In this document: piece by piece, positions 30,916-42,913 of the stretch
How the letters are laid out: each line of letters starts with the position of its first letter
Position numbering within the stretch: the stretch's first letter is position 1
Source of the DNA: Rhynchopus euleeides
Lineage: Eukaryota > Euglenozoa > Diplonemea > Diplonemida > Diplonemidae
Assembly (NCBI GenBank): GCA_963210315.1
Contig: OY723315.1
Span: 186,001-250,000, forward strand
Reading direction: 5' to 3'
DNA length: 64,000 nucleotides
Made by a program: the position numbers and the translations under genes
The notes under the pieces: model-generated
Seen by the model: only the letters and a program-made list of their open reading frames with translations
What the model was told of the DNA's origin: nothing
The model's database searches: none

Positions 30916-31760
30916 AAGCAGTGTTCATTTTTGGTCCCGAGGACGACCAGGGCCGTGGCGTTTGCACGAAAAAAAAACTGCCAGAAGGCGTTGGAATCCA
31001 ATGGAATAGACAAGAGTCTGACACAGGCCTGGGCGGGGAACGAGCCCTTTTTCCAGGTTTTTTGGGTCGGGGAACCAGGTTTTTTCTAAGAATTTTTACA
31101 AGGGATTTTTTGCTCGCCCCCCCACAGTTTCCAGGCGCGTGCCCGTCAGGCGGGACTTTTTCTCTGATTTCTCTCCGCGTCATCATTGACAGCTCTCGAG
31201 TGATGCCCAGAGATGCTTGCGGCAGAGAGTGCCCCTCATGCGCGTTACAGCTGAAAATGAATGAGGATCATCTGGCACTCGTTCTCATCGGGGGTTGTGC
31301 TCCGCAGGGACTCAATACACCTTGGCACTCTCGCAGGGCTGGACATGCCAGCAGCTGGAGGACAGTTACAAAGCTGCCACTCCCCGACGCCACCCACCTG
31401 CTGGCCCCTTCAGGTCTGAAAGCCCAAAAGCTCCCGGGGATTTTTGCAGTGGTGCGCACCATATTCAGCGCAGTAGGGTGATCTCTCCGATTTTCCAAAA
31501 CTGCTGGTTTACTGGTTTGGGGAACGGTCGTCGGCAGACCGTTGAAATGCCCGTGTTAGCAAGGCACACTCACGTTTCAGGTAGCGTGTCGCGTGTCACG
31601 CATGTCGCGAACGCGGCAAGTGTACCTCCCAGGTGGGGAAGCCCGACCTCCTGTCCGATGTCAGTCAGGCTTCGAAGAAGCGCTTCATGGATGCGGCGCT
31701 GACCTCCTACGCTGCACTGTACCCAGGGAAGTGAGATAGATGGACGGGCACACGCTACAT
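30916..31760. other. Region of uncertain coding status
   Basis: A 192-codon plus-strand frame (30903-31481) begins plausibly but becomes low-complexity. Near 31640-31735 another frame reads LLSDVSQASKKRFMDAALTS and ends at a stop. These could be exons of one decayed gene. No domain was recognised and no splice model was convincing. Confidence 0.3.
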
Positions 31761-31990
31761 GGGGGGTCTGGGGGGCGGTGCCCCCCAGCCGCCGGAGGCC
31801 ACGGTAGCGAACATCTGTTCGTGTGGGCGTACAGATTCTGTGCGAGTTGGCTGCGTCCTCAGAGGCGACTGGAGTGGTTGGACCCCGACCTGATGGGATT
31901 CGAAGGACTTGAGTACGAGACGTACGCCACAGGGGGGTCTGGGGGGCGGAGCCCCCCAGCCGCCGGAGGCCACGGTAGTGAACGTCTGGC
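31761..31990 (+). repeat. Paired GC-hairpin repeats (copies 1 and 2)
   Basis: Two ~60-bp units begin at 31761 and 31932. Each has GGGGGGTCTGGGGGGCGG, a hairpin with CCCCCC, then GCCGCCGGAGGCCACGGTAG and a GAACATCTGTTC-like end. The ~110-bp spacer also resembles the one between the copies at 59495 and 59661 (both have GTACAGATTCTGTG and a GACCTGAT segment), so the pair with its spacer is the dispersed unit. Confidence 0.9.
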
Positions 31991-33510
31991 TCTCCAGTTG
32001 GCCAGCAAGGCGAACGGTACGTGGGACAGACTTCCCTTCCATCCTTGTGCGCGCCCTGTCGACTGGGGAAAACTTAGAAAAAGTTTTTTCCTCTGCGAAA
32101 CAACCTTAGAAAAAAATCCCCTAACAAAATTCTTAGAAAAAAACTTTTTTTCCCCTTACAAAAATTCTTAGAAAAAAAGTTCAGAATCCTGAAAGTGGGG
32201 AACAAGCCCCCCAGTTAGGAACAGCCCTGGTCTGACAGACTATATTTTTTTTGAAAACGGTAATTTTTTTTAAAATAAAGAAGCCCATGCCCACCCCCAC
32301 CCCTCCCCACTCCCCTCGCCACTACTTCCCAGTGGCGGTGGCGCATGAAGGACACACTTTGGTGGATATTTGGGAGAGTTTTTCTCCATCAGTGCAATGC
32401 AGAGACGCATTGGTGGCACTGCCTTCACCACACACCCCTTCACGCCTCTGGCCACATCCGCAGGCATGTGGTATTAACGCACAAAGAAAACAATATTCGC
32501 AAGCTTGCGCAGCAACCGGAGGGGGCGGTGGGCGCACTCAGGTGGAGAGCGAGCCATACCAGAGGGCCCACCCCTTCTCCGCATCACGCTGTACGCTGTG
32601 AGGGGGTGGGGGAGGCGAGGACTTTTTTCCTTTTTTCCTTTTCCGTTTTTCCCACACTCCACCGCACCCCGCCTCCTATGTCGGCTCGGTGCATAACTTC
32701 CCTCCCGACCCCCTCCCCCTCGTTGTGCACTACGCCGTCGATTTTATTTTTGGCGGTTCCTCTGAGAACACACTTCCCCACCCCCCCCACCCCCACCGAA
32801 GAGGGATTTGAACAGGTTGTAGCAGTACTCCGGAAAGGAGGAGAGAGAGGCACTGCTGATTCGTGTTCTCCTGGCCGCACGGTGGGGAGGGGGGTGCGTA
32901 ATCCGGGAATCTGGAACAAAAAATTTGAACGGGCTGTTCTTGGCCGTGCTGGCACCCCCCCCCCCCCGGGGTGAGGAGGGGATGAAAGGCCTGTCTGCCT
33001 GAGCTGCCTTGTGGTGCTCGGGCCTGTGTTAATTGTGACTCTCCCATGGAGGGTGGGGTGTCTGGCGAAAAAGAGCCCGGGCTTTGTTTGTGCGCACGAG
33101 CGGCAGTGTGTTGTGGCCCCCGCGAAAGGCGTGTGACACACTGCGCGCGCCGTACGGCACGTGGCTCTTGCCGCTGTGACAAGCAATCTTCTTTTGTTTG
33201 GGCAGAATTTTTTTTTCGGCGGGGGAAAAAATCCCCACCTCACCCCTCCCCGATTTATTTCCGCCGTCCGATCCCACCATGCTGGGTATCCCCTCCTTGG
33301 GTGCCGTGTCAAAAAAGAATTCTTTGGTGCCAGGCGACCGACTGCACACCTGACGTCAAGACGACCAGGGCAGCAGGGCACACCAAGATTTTTTTGTTGA
33401 AAAATTGTTGTTTGTGTCCGACTTCCAGCAGCCCCCCCCCCCTCCCGAGTCCTGCTGATCCGGATCAATCTGGCCGCCGAATGCCGTCTCCTCATTTTTT
33501 CACATGGTTA
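31991..33510. other. Region without a recognised gene
   Basis: It includes an A/T-rich tract of degenerate CTTAGAAAAA repeats (about 32068-32180), then mixed sequence with C-runs at 32950-32967 and 33433-33444. The minus-strand frame of 303 codons at 32584-33495 is proline/arginine-rich with no motif. Confidence 0.45.
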
Positions 33511-33514
33511 TACA

Positions 33515-35488
33515 AATATATTGTCAGTATTGAAATATGGGTTTTATATTGGATATATTCTTCTTGTTTTATTATTGCAGTGACACCATTTTGCAAAATG
33601 GTCTAACATATTGTCAAAATATGGTAAATATATGGACCAAAATGTAAAATGTATGGGGTTTTACATGTTGCAATAATGCACAATATATTGCAATATTCAT
33701 AGTGTCATAACGGCCGTCATGGAGGGAGTGGATTTTCTGAGAATTCACTACCTCAGTTCCCGCTACCGAAATATAAAAACGGCCGTTTTCATGTTTTGTT
33801 GGCGAAAAAACGGCCGTTTTTTTCCCCATCCTATTTTCCTTTGGAGATTCGCCTCCTGCTTACCGTACCGAGCTGAGGAAACACACTTGACAACTCCCTG
33901 TTGCCTGCACATGACATTGGGCACTGCGATTCTCTGTCGACTGTACAAAGAAAAATGGCTTCCGCCCTGCCTGTCGCTCGACAAGCAGCAGACACCCGAG
34001 AGCAGAGAGGAGTGTAGCAGCCCGGTTCGCCCCCGGGTTGTCCCAGAAATCCAGCACACCCTCGGAACGTGGTGGCCTAGTCGTAGATCACCCAGGCCCT
34101 GCTCGTGACCTCCCCGAAACAGAGGGGAGGTGGCACCGGAGTTCTGACACCCCTACGACTCATGCAGCCGTACGTGCTCGGGCACAGACGGCGGACCGCA
34201 AACCAGAAGGACTTCCCTGATTCCGTGCCGTCCCACCTTCTGCGCATGCGGTCGCCAGCCCAGGCCAGCTCCCCTGCCAGGGGCACTGGGGGGTCGTACT
34301 TCCCCACCTCAGACACTTTCTCGATGACATTCACAATGTCGGTGTGCACTGCGTCGACAGGGGCACGCCGTTGGCGCACCCAGCTGCGCATCGCAGTACT
34401 TCTGGAGCAGCGATGCGAGGGGTGCCGTCAGGCGGACGGCGGCCTGCAGGTGGGACTCGAGCCCAGCGATTTCGTGGGCATCTCTGCCAACCGCAGAAGC
34501 GACGCACACGTAGCAGGGCCGCTGTCCTGCAGCGGGCCCGGAAGATTGTATAAATGCCCGGGGACGTGGTGCAAGGTGCAGATCCACTCAAGCGGTGCAG
34601 GTAGTGTGTGTCGGAGAGAAGCGGGATCGCACGGCCGGTGGTGCCGTCTTGCTCGCCTGCTTCTCCCTCTCAGCTGCGTCAGAGATGTGGCACAGCACAT
34701 CCTTCAGCGCCAGTGCGGTCGTGAACCCATCCAGCTGGTGCTGCATATTGCCCGGGATGATCGCCCGTGCCTTCGGGAATAAATCAGCGAAGGCGGTGTC
34801 CTTCTCATCCGGGGTGCTGTCGCCGATATCAAGGGAAAGCTCTGTCGGAAGAGCCCTGATGCCAGTGAGCGACACCTGCCCACCTCTGCCTGCACGGTCA
34901 TCCACGACACACGTGCCTAGATTGGCCGCAACCATGTTCAGCCCCTCCTCGGGACACACTTCTTGACAGCATCATGCACCATGCCAGCCGGTGATCCGGT
35001 GAACAACGCACCCCGGGCGATCCGAAGTTGCAAGCCTGCCACTGAGGGTATCGCACTCCGACAGCGCCAGCTGTTTCCCTGGCTCTGCACTTTCAACGCT
35101 GCGTTCTTCTTCTTCTTGATATGGCGCGGTCCGTCAAAGTGGTCCACGAAGTCTGAACTCTTCGCATCATACTTGAAGGCGCGCTCACAATGCTTGCTGC
35201 AGGGTATCCCTTGTAGTGGAGAGGCACTCCTGGTGGTGGGATCTCGCCTGCTGACCCACGCCCCATACAAAATTCCCAGGTAAAAAAAACGGCTGTTTTT
35301 TAAAATGCTGAAAATCAGCGGCCGTTTTTGCAAGTCCACAAAATACAAGGGATTTTTTAAAACGGCCGCTATGCAACCATGAATATTGTAACAATATATG
35401 GCAAAACTGTAATTCTCATTTCACAATATGGCCCATATATGGCAATATTTTCACAAAATGGTCCATATATTGCAAGATTGTAACAATA
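33515..35488. mobile_element. Inverted-repeat DNA element with AT-rich arms and internal transposase relic
   Basis: Left inner arm (33690-33716): CAATATTCATAGTGTCATAA then CGGCCGT. Right inner arm (35361-35391) in reverse complement: CAATATTCATGGTTGCATAG then CGGCCGT. Outside both arms lie AT-rich tracts with repeated ACAATATGG and CCATATAT words (33515-33690 and 35391-35487). AACGGCCG recurs just inside both arms. Exact outer ends and the target duplication are not resolved. The right arm was later split by the mariner-like insertion at 35489. The interior carries a broken minus-strand coding region. Confidence 0.7.
34100..35348 (-). pseudogene. Decayed transposase-like gene with a zinc-finger-like N-terminus
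   Basis: Protein-like sequence continues across three minus-strand frames. The first (35348-34938) holds GIPCSKHCERAFKYDAKSS then DFVDHFDGPRHIKK, which has the C-x3-C...H...H spacing of a BED-like finger. The frame shifts near 34950 into LNMVAANLGTCVVDDRAGRG and on to about 34590. A further frame at 34390-34150 reads VNVIEKVSEVGKYDPPVPL. The shifts could be frameshift mutations or short introns. A BED-type finger followed by a long ORF inside inverted repeats fits a hAT-like or related cut-and-paste transposase. No catalytic triad was identified. Confidence 0.45.
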
Positions 35489-36144
35489 CAGTGCCACAGA
35501 AAAGTTTCGAACACGATAAATTTTAAGATAATTTTAAGTTTTAAGACGAAAATCGCGCTTCGCGAAAAATTTTAAAACATTCTTTTGTTCAATACTTTGT
35601 TTCAAAGTCAAGGATCTTTCTCCGAAGTGTTTTCGGACAAAGATTTCTTGACAAGAGAGATACTAAAAATACTTCTTGACAGGACTGGACAGGTCGAGGT
35701 CATTCTATTTGCGATGTCAGCAGCATCCAGTGGACCCGAAAAGGCCCCCATGTCGTGTGGTTTGGAGGGATGGACCGCTCGGTTGCGGAAACCACTCGAC
35801 TGGGGATAACGACCCTGTTGAGGTTGGACATTCCTCTTCTGGCCTCTCTGCCTGCGATCCGCAAACTCATCCGCTTTTGGCAACTCGCAGCAAACCTGGC
35901 GATAGGGGACAGATAGGAGTAACCTGAGTGAGGTTGAAGGACGCTGACACCCGCCTGACCCAAAGACTGCCTGTTCACAGCGCTGGAGTGTTGCACATGT
36001 GGCACATCATCCCACACACCTCTAGGAAACTCCCATGATGCAGGATAGATAACTTTTAAAACAAAACAAAAGTTTTGAGACGAAAAAACTTTCGAACGGA
36101 GAATTTTAAAACTTTTGTTCGTTCGAAACTTTTCTGCGGCACTG
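35489..36144. mobile_element. Tc1/mariner-like non-autonomous element, copy 1
   Basis: It begins CAGTGCCACAGAAAAGTTTC and ends GAAACTTTTCTGCGGCACTG, a near-perfect terminal inverted repeat. TA flanks both ends (35487-35488 and 36145-36146). CAGTG termini with TA duplication are typical of Tc1/mariner. The 656 bp contain no recognisable transposase. It sits inside the AT-rich right arm of the 33.5-kb element, so it is the younger insertion. Confidence 0.9.
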
Positions 36145-36187
36145 TATATGGCAATACTGTAAATCTCCTTTCACAATATGGTCCATA

Positions 36188-36312
36188 CAGTGCCACAGAA
36201 AAGTTTCGAACACGATAAGTTTTAAGATAATTTTAAGTTTTAAGACGAAAATCGCGCTTCACGAATTTTTTTAAAACTTTCTTTTGTTCAATACTTTGTT
36301 TCAAAGTCAAGG
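36188..36312. mobile_element. Tc1/mariner-like element, truncated copy 2
   Basis: TA followed by CAGTGCCACAGAAAAGTTTC starts a copy nearly identical to the first 125 bp of the element at 35489. At about 36312 (AAGTCAAGG) the match stops, and sequence shared with 59629 begins. No right end was found. Confidence 0.85.
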
Positions 36313-36720
36313 TGATCCCAAAGGGCTTGGTCGACAGGCATACGTCACGCGGGGGTCTGGGGGGCGGAGCCCCCCAGCCGCCGGAGGCCACGGTACTGAA
36401 CATCTGTTCCTTGTGCGGTACAGTCCATCTTCCTGAACTTGAGTAAATTGCGCCCAAGGGTTCGATGAGGGCGCCAAGGCTCGTCAGTGCGGGCTGGATC
36501 GTCGCCTCAAAGCCAGAGGTTCAATGACAGACACTGAGGACATGGGCCAGGCCCCATGGGCTGGGCCCGCCCGGGCCCCATTTTTGGTCCATTTTTTCCT
36601 CCTCCCGAAAATGCGTTTATTTGCATCATTGGGATCCGTGGCTCACGCCACGGCATTTTTTTCTCTCCGGAACCATTATTTGTTCACACCATTTGGGCCT
36701 GAACCACCAAGAAAAAAATA
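36313..36720. repeat. ~400-bp dispersed repeat, copy 1 (contains GC-hairpin copy 3 at 36351-36410)
   Basis: From GATCCCAAAGGGCTTGG through the hairpin unit, GTGCGGTACAG, GGCGCCAAGGCTCGTCAGTG and AAAATGCGTTTATTTGCATC to GGGCCTGAACCACCA, it matches 59629-60024 at high identity in the same orientation. No terminal inverted repeats were found. The 60-kb copy is followed at once by another element. Confidence 0.88.
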
Positions 36721-39011
36721 TTGGCAATTCTGAAAATCCTTATACTCATACCGGGCAACATTCAGGTATGACCGAGAGAGATACTTTTTTGTTTTGTTGT
36801 AGAATGCTGCTGCGTGGTGTCAGTTGAACAGAGAGGAAGAGAGAGAAAACCTCTCGGGGCGGGGGGCGGGCGTAGGGATATTTTGAACGATTTTTCGTAT
36901 GGCGTATGGGGGACGTGATGGAAGAGGGGTGGCTGCGGAAGTGGGGGGGGGGGTAAACAAAATGTAAAAAAGAAGAACCCTTGGCTGTCCTGGCGAGAGA
37001 GATATGGAGAGAAGGGGAGGGGGGGTCACAACCCATGCACATGTCGTTTAGCTTTGCCTGGCGCTTTGCGTTTTGCTGGAGCTTCAGGGGGGGGGGGGGG
37101 GGGGGGAGCAACATCGCCTGGCGGGCACGCTGGCAAGCGCTTGAGAGACAGAGAGATAATGAACGATTCTGTTTTTCTTCCCACCTTGCATGTTTTCTTT
37201 GCGAGTGACTGCGGAATAATTGGGGTTGGGGGGGTTATAATGAGGGTGCGTTGGGTACAGATTTTGAACGATTCGGCCAGCAATGATCCTGCCAAATGAG
37301 CACCCTGGGGGGCAGGCTAATCTCTTCTGCAGAGGCTCTGACCCCCCAACACCTTGAACGAATACTTTTGCCGTGCTGTACACAGCCACATTAATTTCGA
37401 CCTGCACACGCGGGGAGGTGGGGAGGGGGTGGGGGAGGGACCCGCACACGCGGGGAGGGGGTGGAGGTGGGGATGGGGTGTGTGATTTTCGGCTCTATGC
37501 CAACTTTTTTTTGTTAGTGCGCTCCCTTTCCAGCACCTCCGAGCTAAAGAAGGTCACACACCCCACCCCACCCCCCCCACCACCACCGCCAGGGGAAGCT
37601 CTTTGCGCAAGCCCCGGGGCATTTGATCGGATCCCTAATATTCCAACCAAAAAGTATAAACTGTCTGGGAAACCTCACCGACTCGCTCCCAGCACCTCCC
37701 CGCCCAAAGCAGGTGCCGCTAAAGGTATCGGGCCTCGTGTTGACTCCGCCGCCTTTGGTGTGGTCCCCGTTGGAAATGTACTTCCAAGACTCGTCCCAGG
37801 ACTTCGCAAATGCACACACGAGTCTAAAATACGCACCGGGGGTGGGGGGTGGGTGGGTCGGAGTGGGGGGGGGTGTGGCAGGAAGGGGCGTAGATGCCGG
37901 CCTTTTGTGCGAAGTGGGACACACAAAGAGTGGGAGCTGAAGACAGGTCGGGTGTGTGATGGGAGGCGGAGGGGGGGGGGGGGGGGTTCAAAGTAAATGT
38001 TGGATTAGCGGCCCACGAGTGAGCCCGCGTCCGTCTGCATGAGGTAACCTGACACGCTCAAGCAAATCCGGGATCTGCTGAAAAATTGACACTTGATTTC
38101 AAAGGATTTGCTGCTAGCAATCGGATCGTGTGTCGTGTTCTTCTCACTCACAGAACCATTTTTGGGGCAGAGGCTTCACTTAGCAATGCAGTAAAGTAAG
38201 AGAAAAGGAACCGTGTTATGTGCGCCTCACAAAATTGGCTGCAAAGCGACACATCTTAACCTTGATACGGAGCAAAGCCAAGGCGCCCCCCCACCCCCCC
38301 GAGTTGACGCACAATCGGCCTGAGTGAAAAGGATCTGCCGCCGCAAAAGAGAGAGAGAGAGAGAGAGTTGCCATATTTTTTCTCGCGGTAGTATTCACAT
38401 TCCAAGCATACGAGAGAGAGGGAGAGAGGGGGTGACGGGAGGTGCACAAGCTAGGCGGCCCGCTGCGAATCCCTTGAGGAAGGGGGCAGATAAAGAGAGC
38501 AGAATAATAAACAAAAAAAAGTAGAGAACCCGCATCATTCTCTTCAGAGAGAGAGAGAGAGAGTTGTCTGTGCGCACTGTGTGCGTGTATGGGTGTTTTT
38601 TTTGCCTCCCAAATATCCGGCAGGAGTCAAGACACACGCCTCTGAGACATGAGGCCTGAAAATGAAAAAAGGAATTTTGCATCACAACCACCTCCCCCCC
38701 CCCCCCCCATTCCACCCACCACAGCACGACGCCTGAATCTGTGCCAGAGAGAGCAACATTGCGCAAGAGCACCAACGCTCCCAACTCCCCACACTACGGC
38801 CGGACCCGTTGTCTGGCTGCGCCGTCTGCCCCAAGTGAGAGAGAGCGGGCGTTGATTTTCACTTACCCCCCCCCCCCACCTACCCCCAACCCGTCTCACC
38901 TGTATGGAACACGAAACAAGCAACAGAAAAAGGAGGGTGGGAGGGGGCTGGGGTTGGAGCAGTTACTCGAGTGGCGGAGCACTTCAAACACCGGCCCTTG
39001 AATCATCCGAT

Positions 39012-39043
<32 letters not shown>

Positions 39044-39276
39044 GAACCCTACAAGGAGAAAAGACCCATCCCACGTCCCGTTTGCTCTGGTTGACGCTTG
39101 CGTTGGCTGGAGCTTGAGGGAGCAGCGCACCAGGCGGGCACGCTGTCAAAGAGAGAGGAAGGTGGGAATACGGTACTTTTGACAGGATAACATGAGGGCG
39201 GGAAAAAAATGAGTTGACGGGGTGGGGGTGGTGGGGGTGGTGGGGGGATGGGGGGGGGGGGGGAGAAAAAAATCAG
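36721..39276. other. Region without a recognised gene; (GA)n tracts and poly-G
   Basis: Simple-sequence DNA dominates: G-runs at 37087-37106 and 37973-37987, GA tracts at 38348-38366, 38546-38562 and 39012-39034, and a C-run at 38694-38708. TTGAACGATT words occur near 36884 and 37264. ORFs are Pro/Arg-rich shadows. Confidence 0.5.
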
Positions 39277-39646
39277 TACCTGGGACCCCCCGTGTTTAAG
39301 TCCCCCCCCCTGGAGGCGATTTTCGGCCGGGGGGGACTTAAACACGGGGGGGGCGGACCTAAACACGGGGGGGGCTTAAACACGGGGGTGGCACAGTGGA
39401 GACCAAGAAGACCTCTTCCTCTGCTGTCGTAGGGGGGTAATTCCGGTCCGGATGGACTTTTGGCACCCCACTTTTCGACTCTGACAGCACCTGGAGGGCC
39501 TAGGGGCCACCTGATGACCCTCCAGACCAGCCCACCCCCGTGTTTAGGTCCCCCTGTGTTTAAGTCCCCCCCCTGCCAGACCCCCAGGGGGGGACTTAAA
39601 CACGGGGGTAAGGGGGGGGGACTTATACACGGGGGGTCCCAGGTAC
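39277..39646. mobile_element. 370-bp MITE with GTACCTGGGACCCCCC ends
   Basis: Left end GTACCTGGGACCCCCCGTGT, right end ACACGGGGGGTCCCAGGTAC, a near-perfect inverted repeat of over 30 bp. CCCCGTGTTTAAGTCCCCC-type segments recur inside in both orientations. The self-complementary GTAC at the tips leaves the duplication ambiguous (TA or none). No coding capacity. Confidence 0.82.
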
Positions 39647-41305
39647 AGCCATAATTTTTCTCGGATTGGGATGCGTTTCCCCAGGGGGGAAGGGGGGGGG
39701 GGGGGGGTCGGTCTGCTACTCTCCCGAGACACTGACCCCACCCCCCCCTCCTGCCACGAGATGATATTGCCTGAAAAACCGCATCGCTCTGGAACCTAGA
39801 AAAACTGCCTCAGTACCGCTTTTTTACCACGTCTTTTTCTTGTTTTGTTTTGACGGTACATTGCATTTGGCGCGGCAGGGGTGATCCATCAAGGAACACT
39901 GCCTTGTGCGCAAAGCAGAGGAGAGAAGCTGAGGCAGAAAGAAAAAAAATCGTCGGGGGACAGCGCCACTCACACAACTGGAAGGTGTTAGAGAGGTGGG
40001 AGAGAGCGAGAGAGAGAGAGGGAGCTCACGAACAACACGATTGCGTATCGAACAGAGAGTGAAAAAAATGATGGTGTTTCTGACAACTGGAGTAAAGAGA
40101 GAGAGAGAGAGAGAGATACAAAGAAAATTGCGCTTCCAAACCGACGGGGGGGGGGGGGGGTGTGTGCAGTTGCTTTTTACCGAGGGGTGTTGAGGGGAAG
40201 CCGCAACAAAGCCGCAAAAAAACCCCCCACCTACCCGGCACCTCTCTCTGCTCAAGCGTGTGATGGCTCCGAGACCTGGCGAGAGGTGCTTGGCCTGATG
40301 ATAATAGAAATTCGCCCCCCCTTTGTGCCAGTTCCCTGCAGCACAAAATGCTGCCGGAGGGGCTTGATATGTTTTGGTGTTCCGCATCGAAGAGCAAAGC
40401 TCGCTGGCGGGGTTTTGCGTTCTTCAGGGAGATATTTCGCTGCCCGGCAAACTGTCTGGCAAAATTTCGGCATTTTTTTTCCAGAAGCCCAGCTGATTTG
40501 CTCTGAGGTTAGGCGGAGTTAGGCTTTGACATGGCAAAAACCCCCCTCCCCCCATCTTCCAAATCAGCTGGAGCAACAGGAGAAAACGAACCAAAAAAAC
40601 ACACCGGAGCGAAGACCCCCCCCCGTGTTCATTTCGGGATAAAATGGGCCGCAGTGCTCTCTGTATCAATGGGTCCAGAGTCTCGTCATGACGATCTAAG
40701 CAGCCCTGCTGGCATCGTACACCCTGGAGTGGGCGGACGATAGCACAGGCCTGCCCTCAGGGAGGGGAGCATTTCCCACAACCTGAGGATCCCCACTCAG
40801 CACACTAAAAGGGGAGAGAAGAAGGGATGAGAGGCGAGGGGGGTGAGGGGGGGTGGGGGACTAAGTCGCGAGAATACGGAAATATAGCCACAGCATAGTG
40901 TCACGCACCGAATGTGGTAGAAGAAGGTGACATACCGCGCCCCCCCCCCCCCCCACCTCCGCCCCTCCACTCCCATCCCGTCCGAATTCAGACCCGTTTG
41001 CGATCACAGTCTGTTTTTGTTTGTTTTGATACTGGTGATAGTGATTTTCTCCTGGCCTGGCAAGGGCCAGCACCCCAACACACGGCTGTCATAGTGGAGG
41101 AGGCACTGAGCGAACTCCATTGCAACCTCCGCTGTTGCGTGTGTGGGGGGCCTGTGTGATAAATATATTTTTGTAGTGCAGCAGTTGGGGAAGACTCGAG
41201 AGAGAGAGAGAGAGAGAGAGGATCACGGGAGTAAATGTAAGAAAGATAAGGCTGTTGTCTGTGCGCCAAATCCGGGAAAAGAAAAATAATCACACCACCA
41301 CCACA
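39647..41305. other. Region without a recognised gene; (GA)n tracts
   Basis: It contains GA tracts at 40003-40020, 40096-40115 and 41198-41220, G/C-runs at 39687-39707, 40146-40160 and 40941-40955. No coding features. Confidence 0.5.
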
Positions 41306-41343
41306 GGCGTGTATCTATTTCACGGAATGAAAATAGGAATTTG
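41306..41343. repeat. Left part of the segment duplicated at 63 kb, split by an insertion
   Basis: CAGGCGTGTATCTATTTCAC through AAAATAGGAATTTG matches 63046-63083 exactly. At 63 kb the sequence runs straight on into GGGGAAAAAATATT. Here it is interrupted by a 3.6-kb element and resumes at 44985. Confidence 0.92.
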
Positions 41344-41859
41344 GGGGGCCCTCGCTACCGAGTGAGAAAAAGTGAGAAAAAATGAGCGGAAAAACGCCCA
41401 AAAAAAGAGTGGGGGAGTTGGGGGGTCCCTAGCCTGGGGAGCGTATTTGGACCCCGATTCTCGAAAAAGACGATCTCGGTGTGGCTCAGATCGAAGGGTT
41501 GACTCACAACATGGCGATTTGGTGCAAATTTCAGAGAAAATCCCACGTGCTACTGCGAACGACGAGACTCGGACGTCCCGTAGTGGGGCTGGGGAGGGAA
41601 CCCCCTGGTCCCACGCATGCAGGTGTGTGGTCCGAAGAGCCAGTGGTACGGCTGGCCGACACCACAAGTGCAGCTCGTGGCGGTCGGACACAGGAGGCCA
41701 GCAGGGGCGCAGTACCGGAGGCACGTGCAGGGGCCCCTTGGTGGGTGGGTCAAGGCAATCAGTCACGGCGCAACGTGTTCCAGGCGGGCGAGGCTGTCAT
41801 GGCGTTCGGCACTAACCTTCACCAGGTTTTTGGTTCCCCACACGGCCGCGACACCCTCT

Positions 41860-42570
41860 TCGTCTAGAGTGGGTCCGCGACTCGGAGTACAGAGCCGATC
41901 CACCCGCACCGATGTCCAACACCGCCGACTCCGGGCCACCCTCCAAATCCGCCCGTAGAGGGGCGCTGGAGGACGGCCCGGAGGTCATCGACGCGCTACC
42001 TTCACCCCCCTCGCGGTCGGCTTCATGGAGAAGCTGGTGAAGGCGATGGCGGGGGTGCGGACACCAAGGCCAATGTGGGACATCGGTGCAGGAGACGGTT
42101 CCCGCTGCACGGGGAGGCGAAGTGTATTAAGGGACGACGTCGGAGGGGCTGATCCCCGAGGCGATGGTGCGCCTGGTCAGAAGCGAGCTGAGCGGCGTGG
42201 TAGGCCCACCCCGCGCTCACGGAGGCAGGAAGGAGGCACGGGGGACGGCTACGACGCGAGTACAGCAGGCCGCGAAGCAGGATGGTATCCGTCGTCTACG
42301 GGAGAAGCTGCGCCGCCTCAACAGGGAGGCCCACAACGGGGGCCCTCGCCGAGTGAGAAAAAGTGAGAAGTCAGCCATGTTTGGCTGAAAACTGACGACT
42401 CGTGACTCACAGTGACTCGGCGCGAGGACCCCCAACGTCCGACGACGCACTGTGGTTCCGGGTTGCTATGGCCCACGCTTACCAGGACAACCGACCGGCA
42501 GGGGATGTCCTGTCAATCCCCCCCGGGACATTGGTGTACTTGGTGGATTCCCCCTACGAACGACTTTAGT
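41860..42570 (+). pseudogene. Decayed element-encoded reading frame
   Basis: Protein-like stretches occur in shifting frames: GALEDGPEVIDALPSPPS (41970s), FMEKLVKAMAGVRTPR (42025-42070), LIPEAMVRLVRSELSGVVG (42150s), IRRLREKLRRLNREAHN (up to 42337) and, after the nested MITE, DDALWFRVAMAHAYQDNRPA ending in GTLVYLVDSPYERL and a stop at about 42568. I do not recognise a family. The frame connection across the MITE is uncertain. The last 41 nt before the stop closely match the neighbouring satellite unit. Confidence 0.4.
42338..42433. mobile_element. 96-bp MITE nested in the 3.6-kb element
   Basis: It starts GGGGGCCCTCGCCGAG and ends GGCGCGAGGACCCCC, with AAC on both sides (42335-42337 and 42434-42436). 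The body shares GAGAAAAAGTGAGAAGTCAG and AGCCATGTTTGGCT with the 62934 copy. The ends have diverged and several terminal bases are lost. It interrupts protein-like sequence. Confidence 0.9.
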
Positions 42571-42913
42571 CGAGTGGCTTCGCCACGGTCAGGGAGACTT
42601 AGAATAGGGAGGAGCGCGCGCGAGGTTTTTGTTGCTGCTTGGTTGCTGTTGTTTGCTGTGTTGTTTCTCATCACTGTTGCTGCATAGTGCAGTTTCCGCC
42701 ACGTGCGTTGCACGGTTGGACGGGGGCGCGACCACCACCACCCTTCATCAGGAAATCGGGTTGTGTGTGCGTTGCTGATCGGCCCCTCTCGCAGATCTTG
42801 ACTAGTCAGGCTGGCCCCCCTCCCCTCTCCGGCCCTCTGGGCAAACTATTGCTGAGTTGTGCTTCTCGCGTCGCGCGAAGATACTTGCTCCACACTATTC
42901 ACTAAATCTCCCG

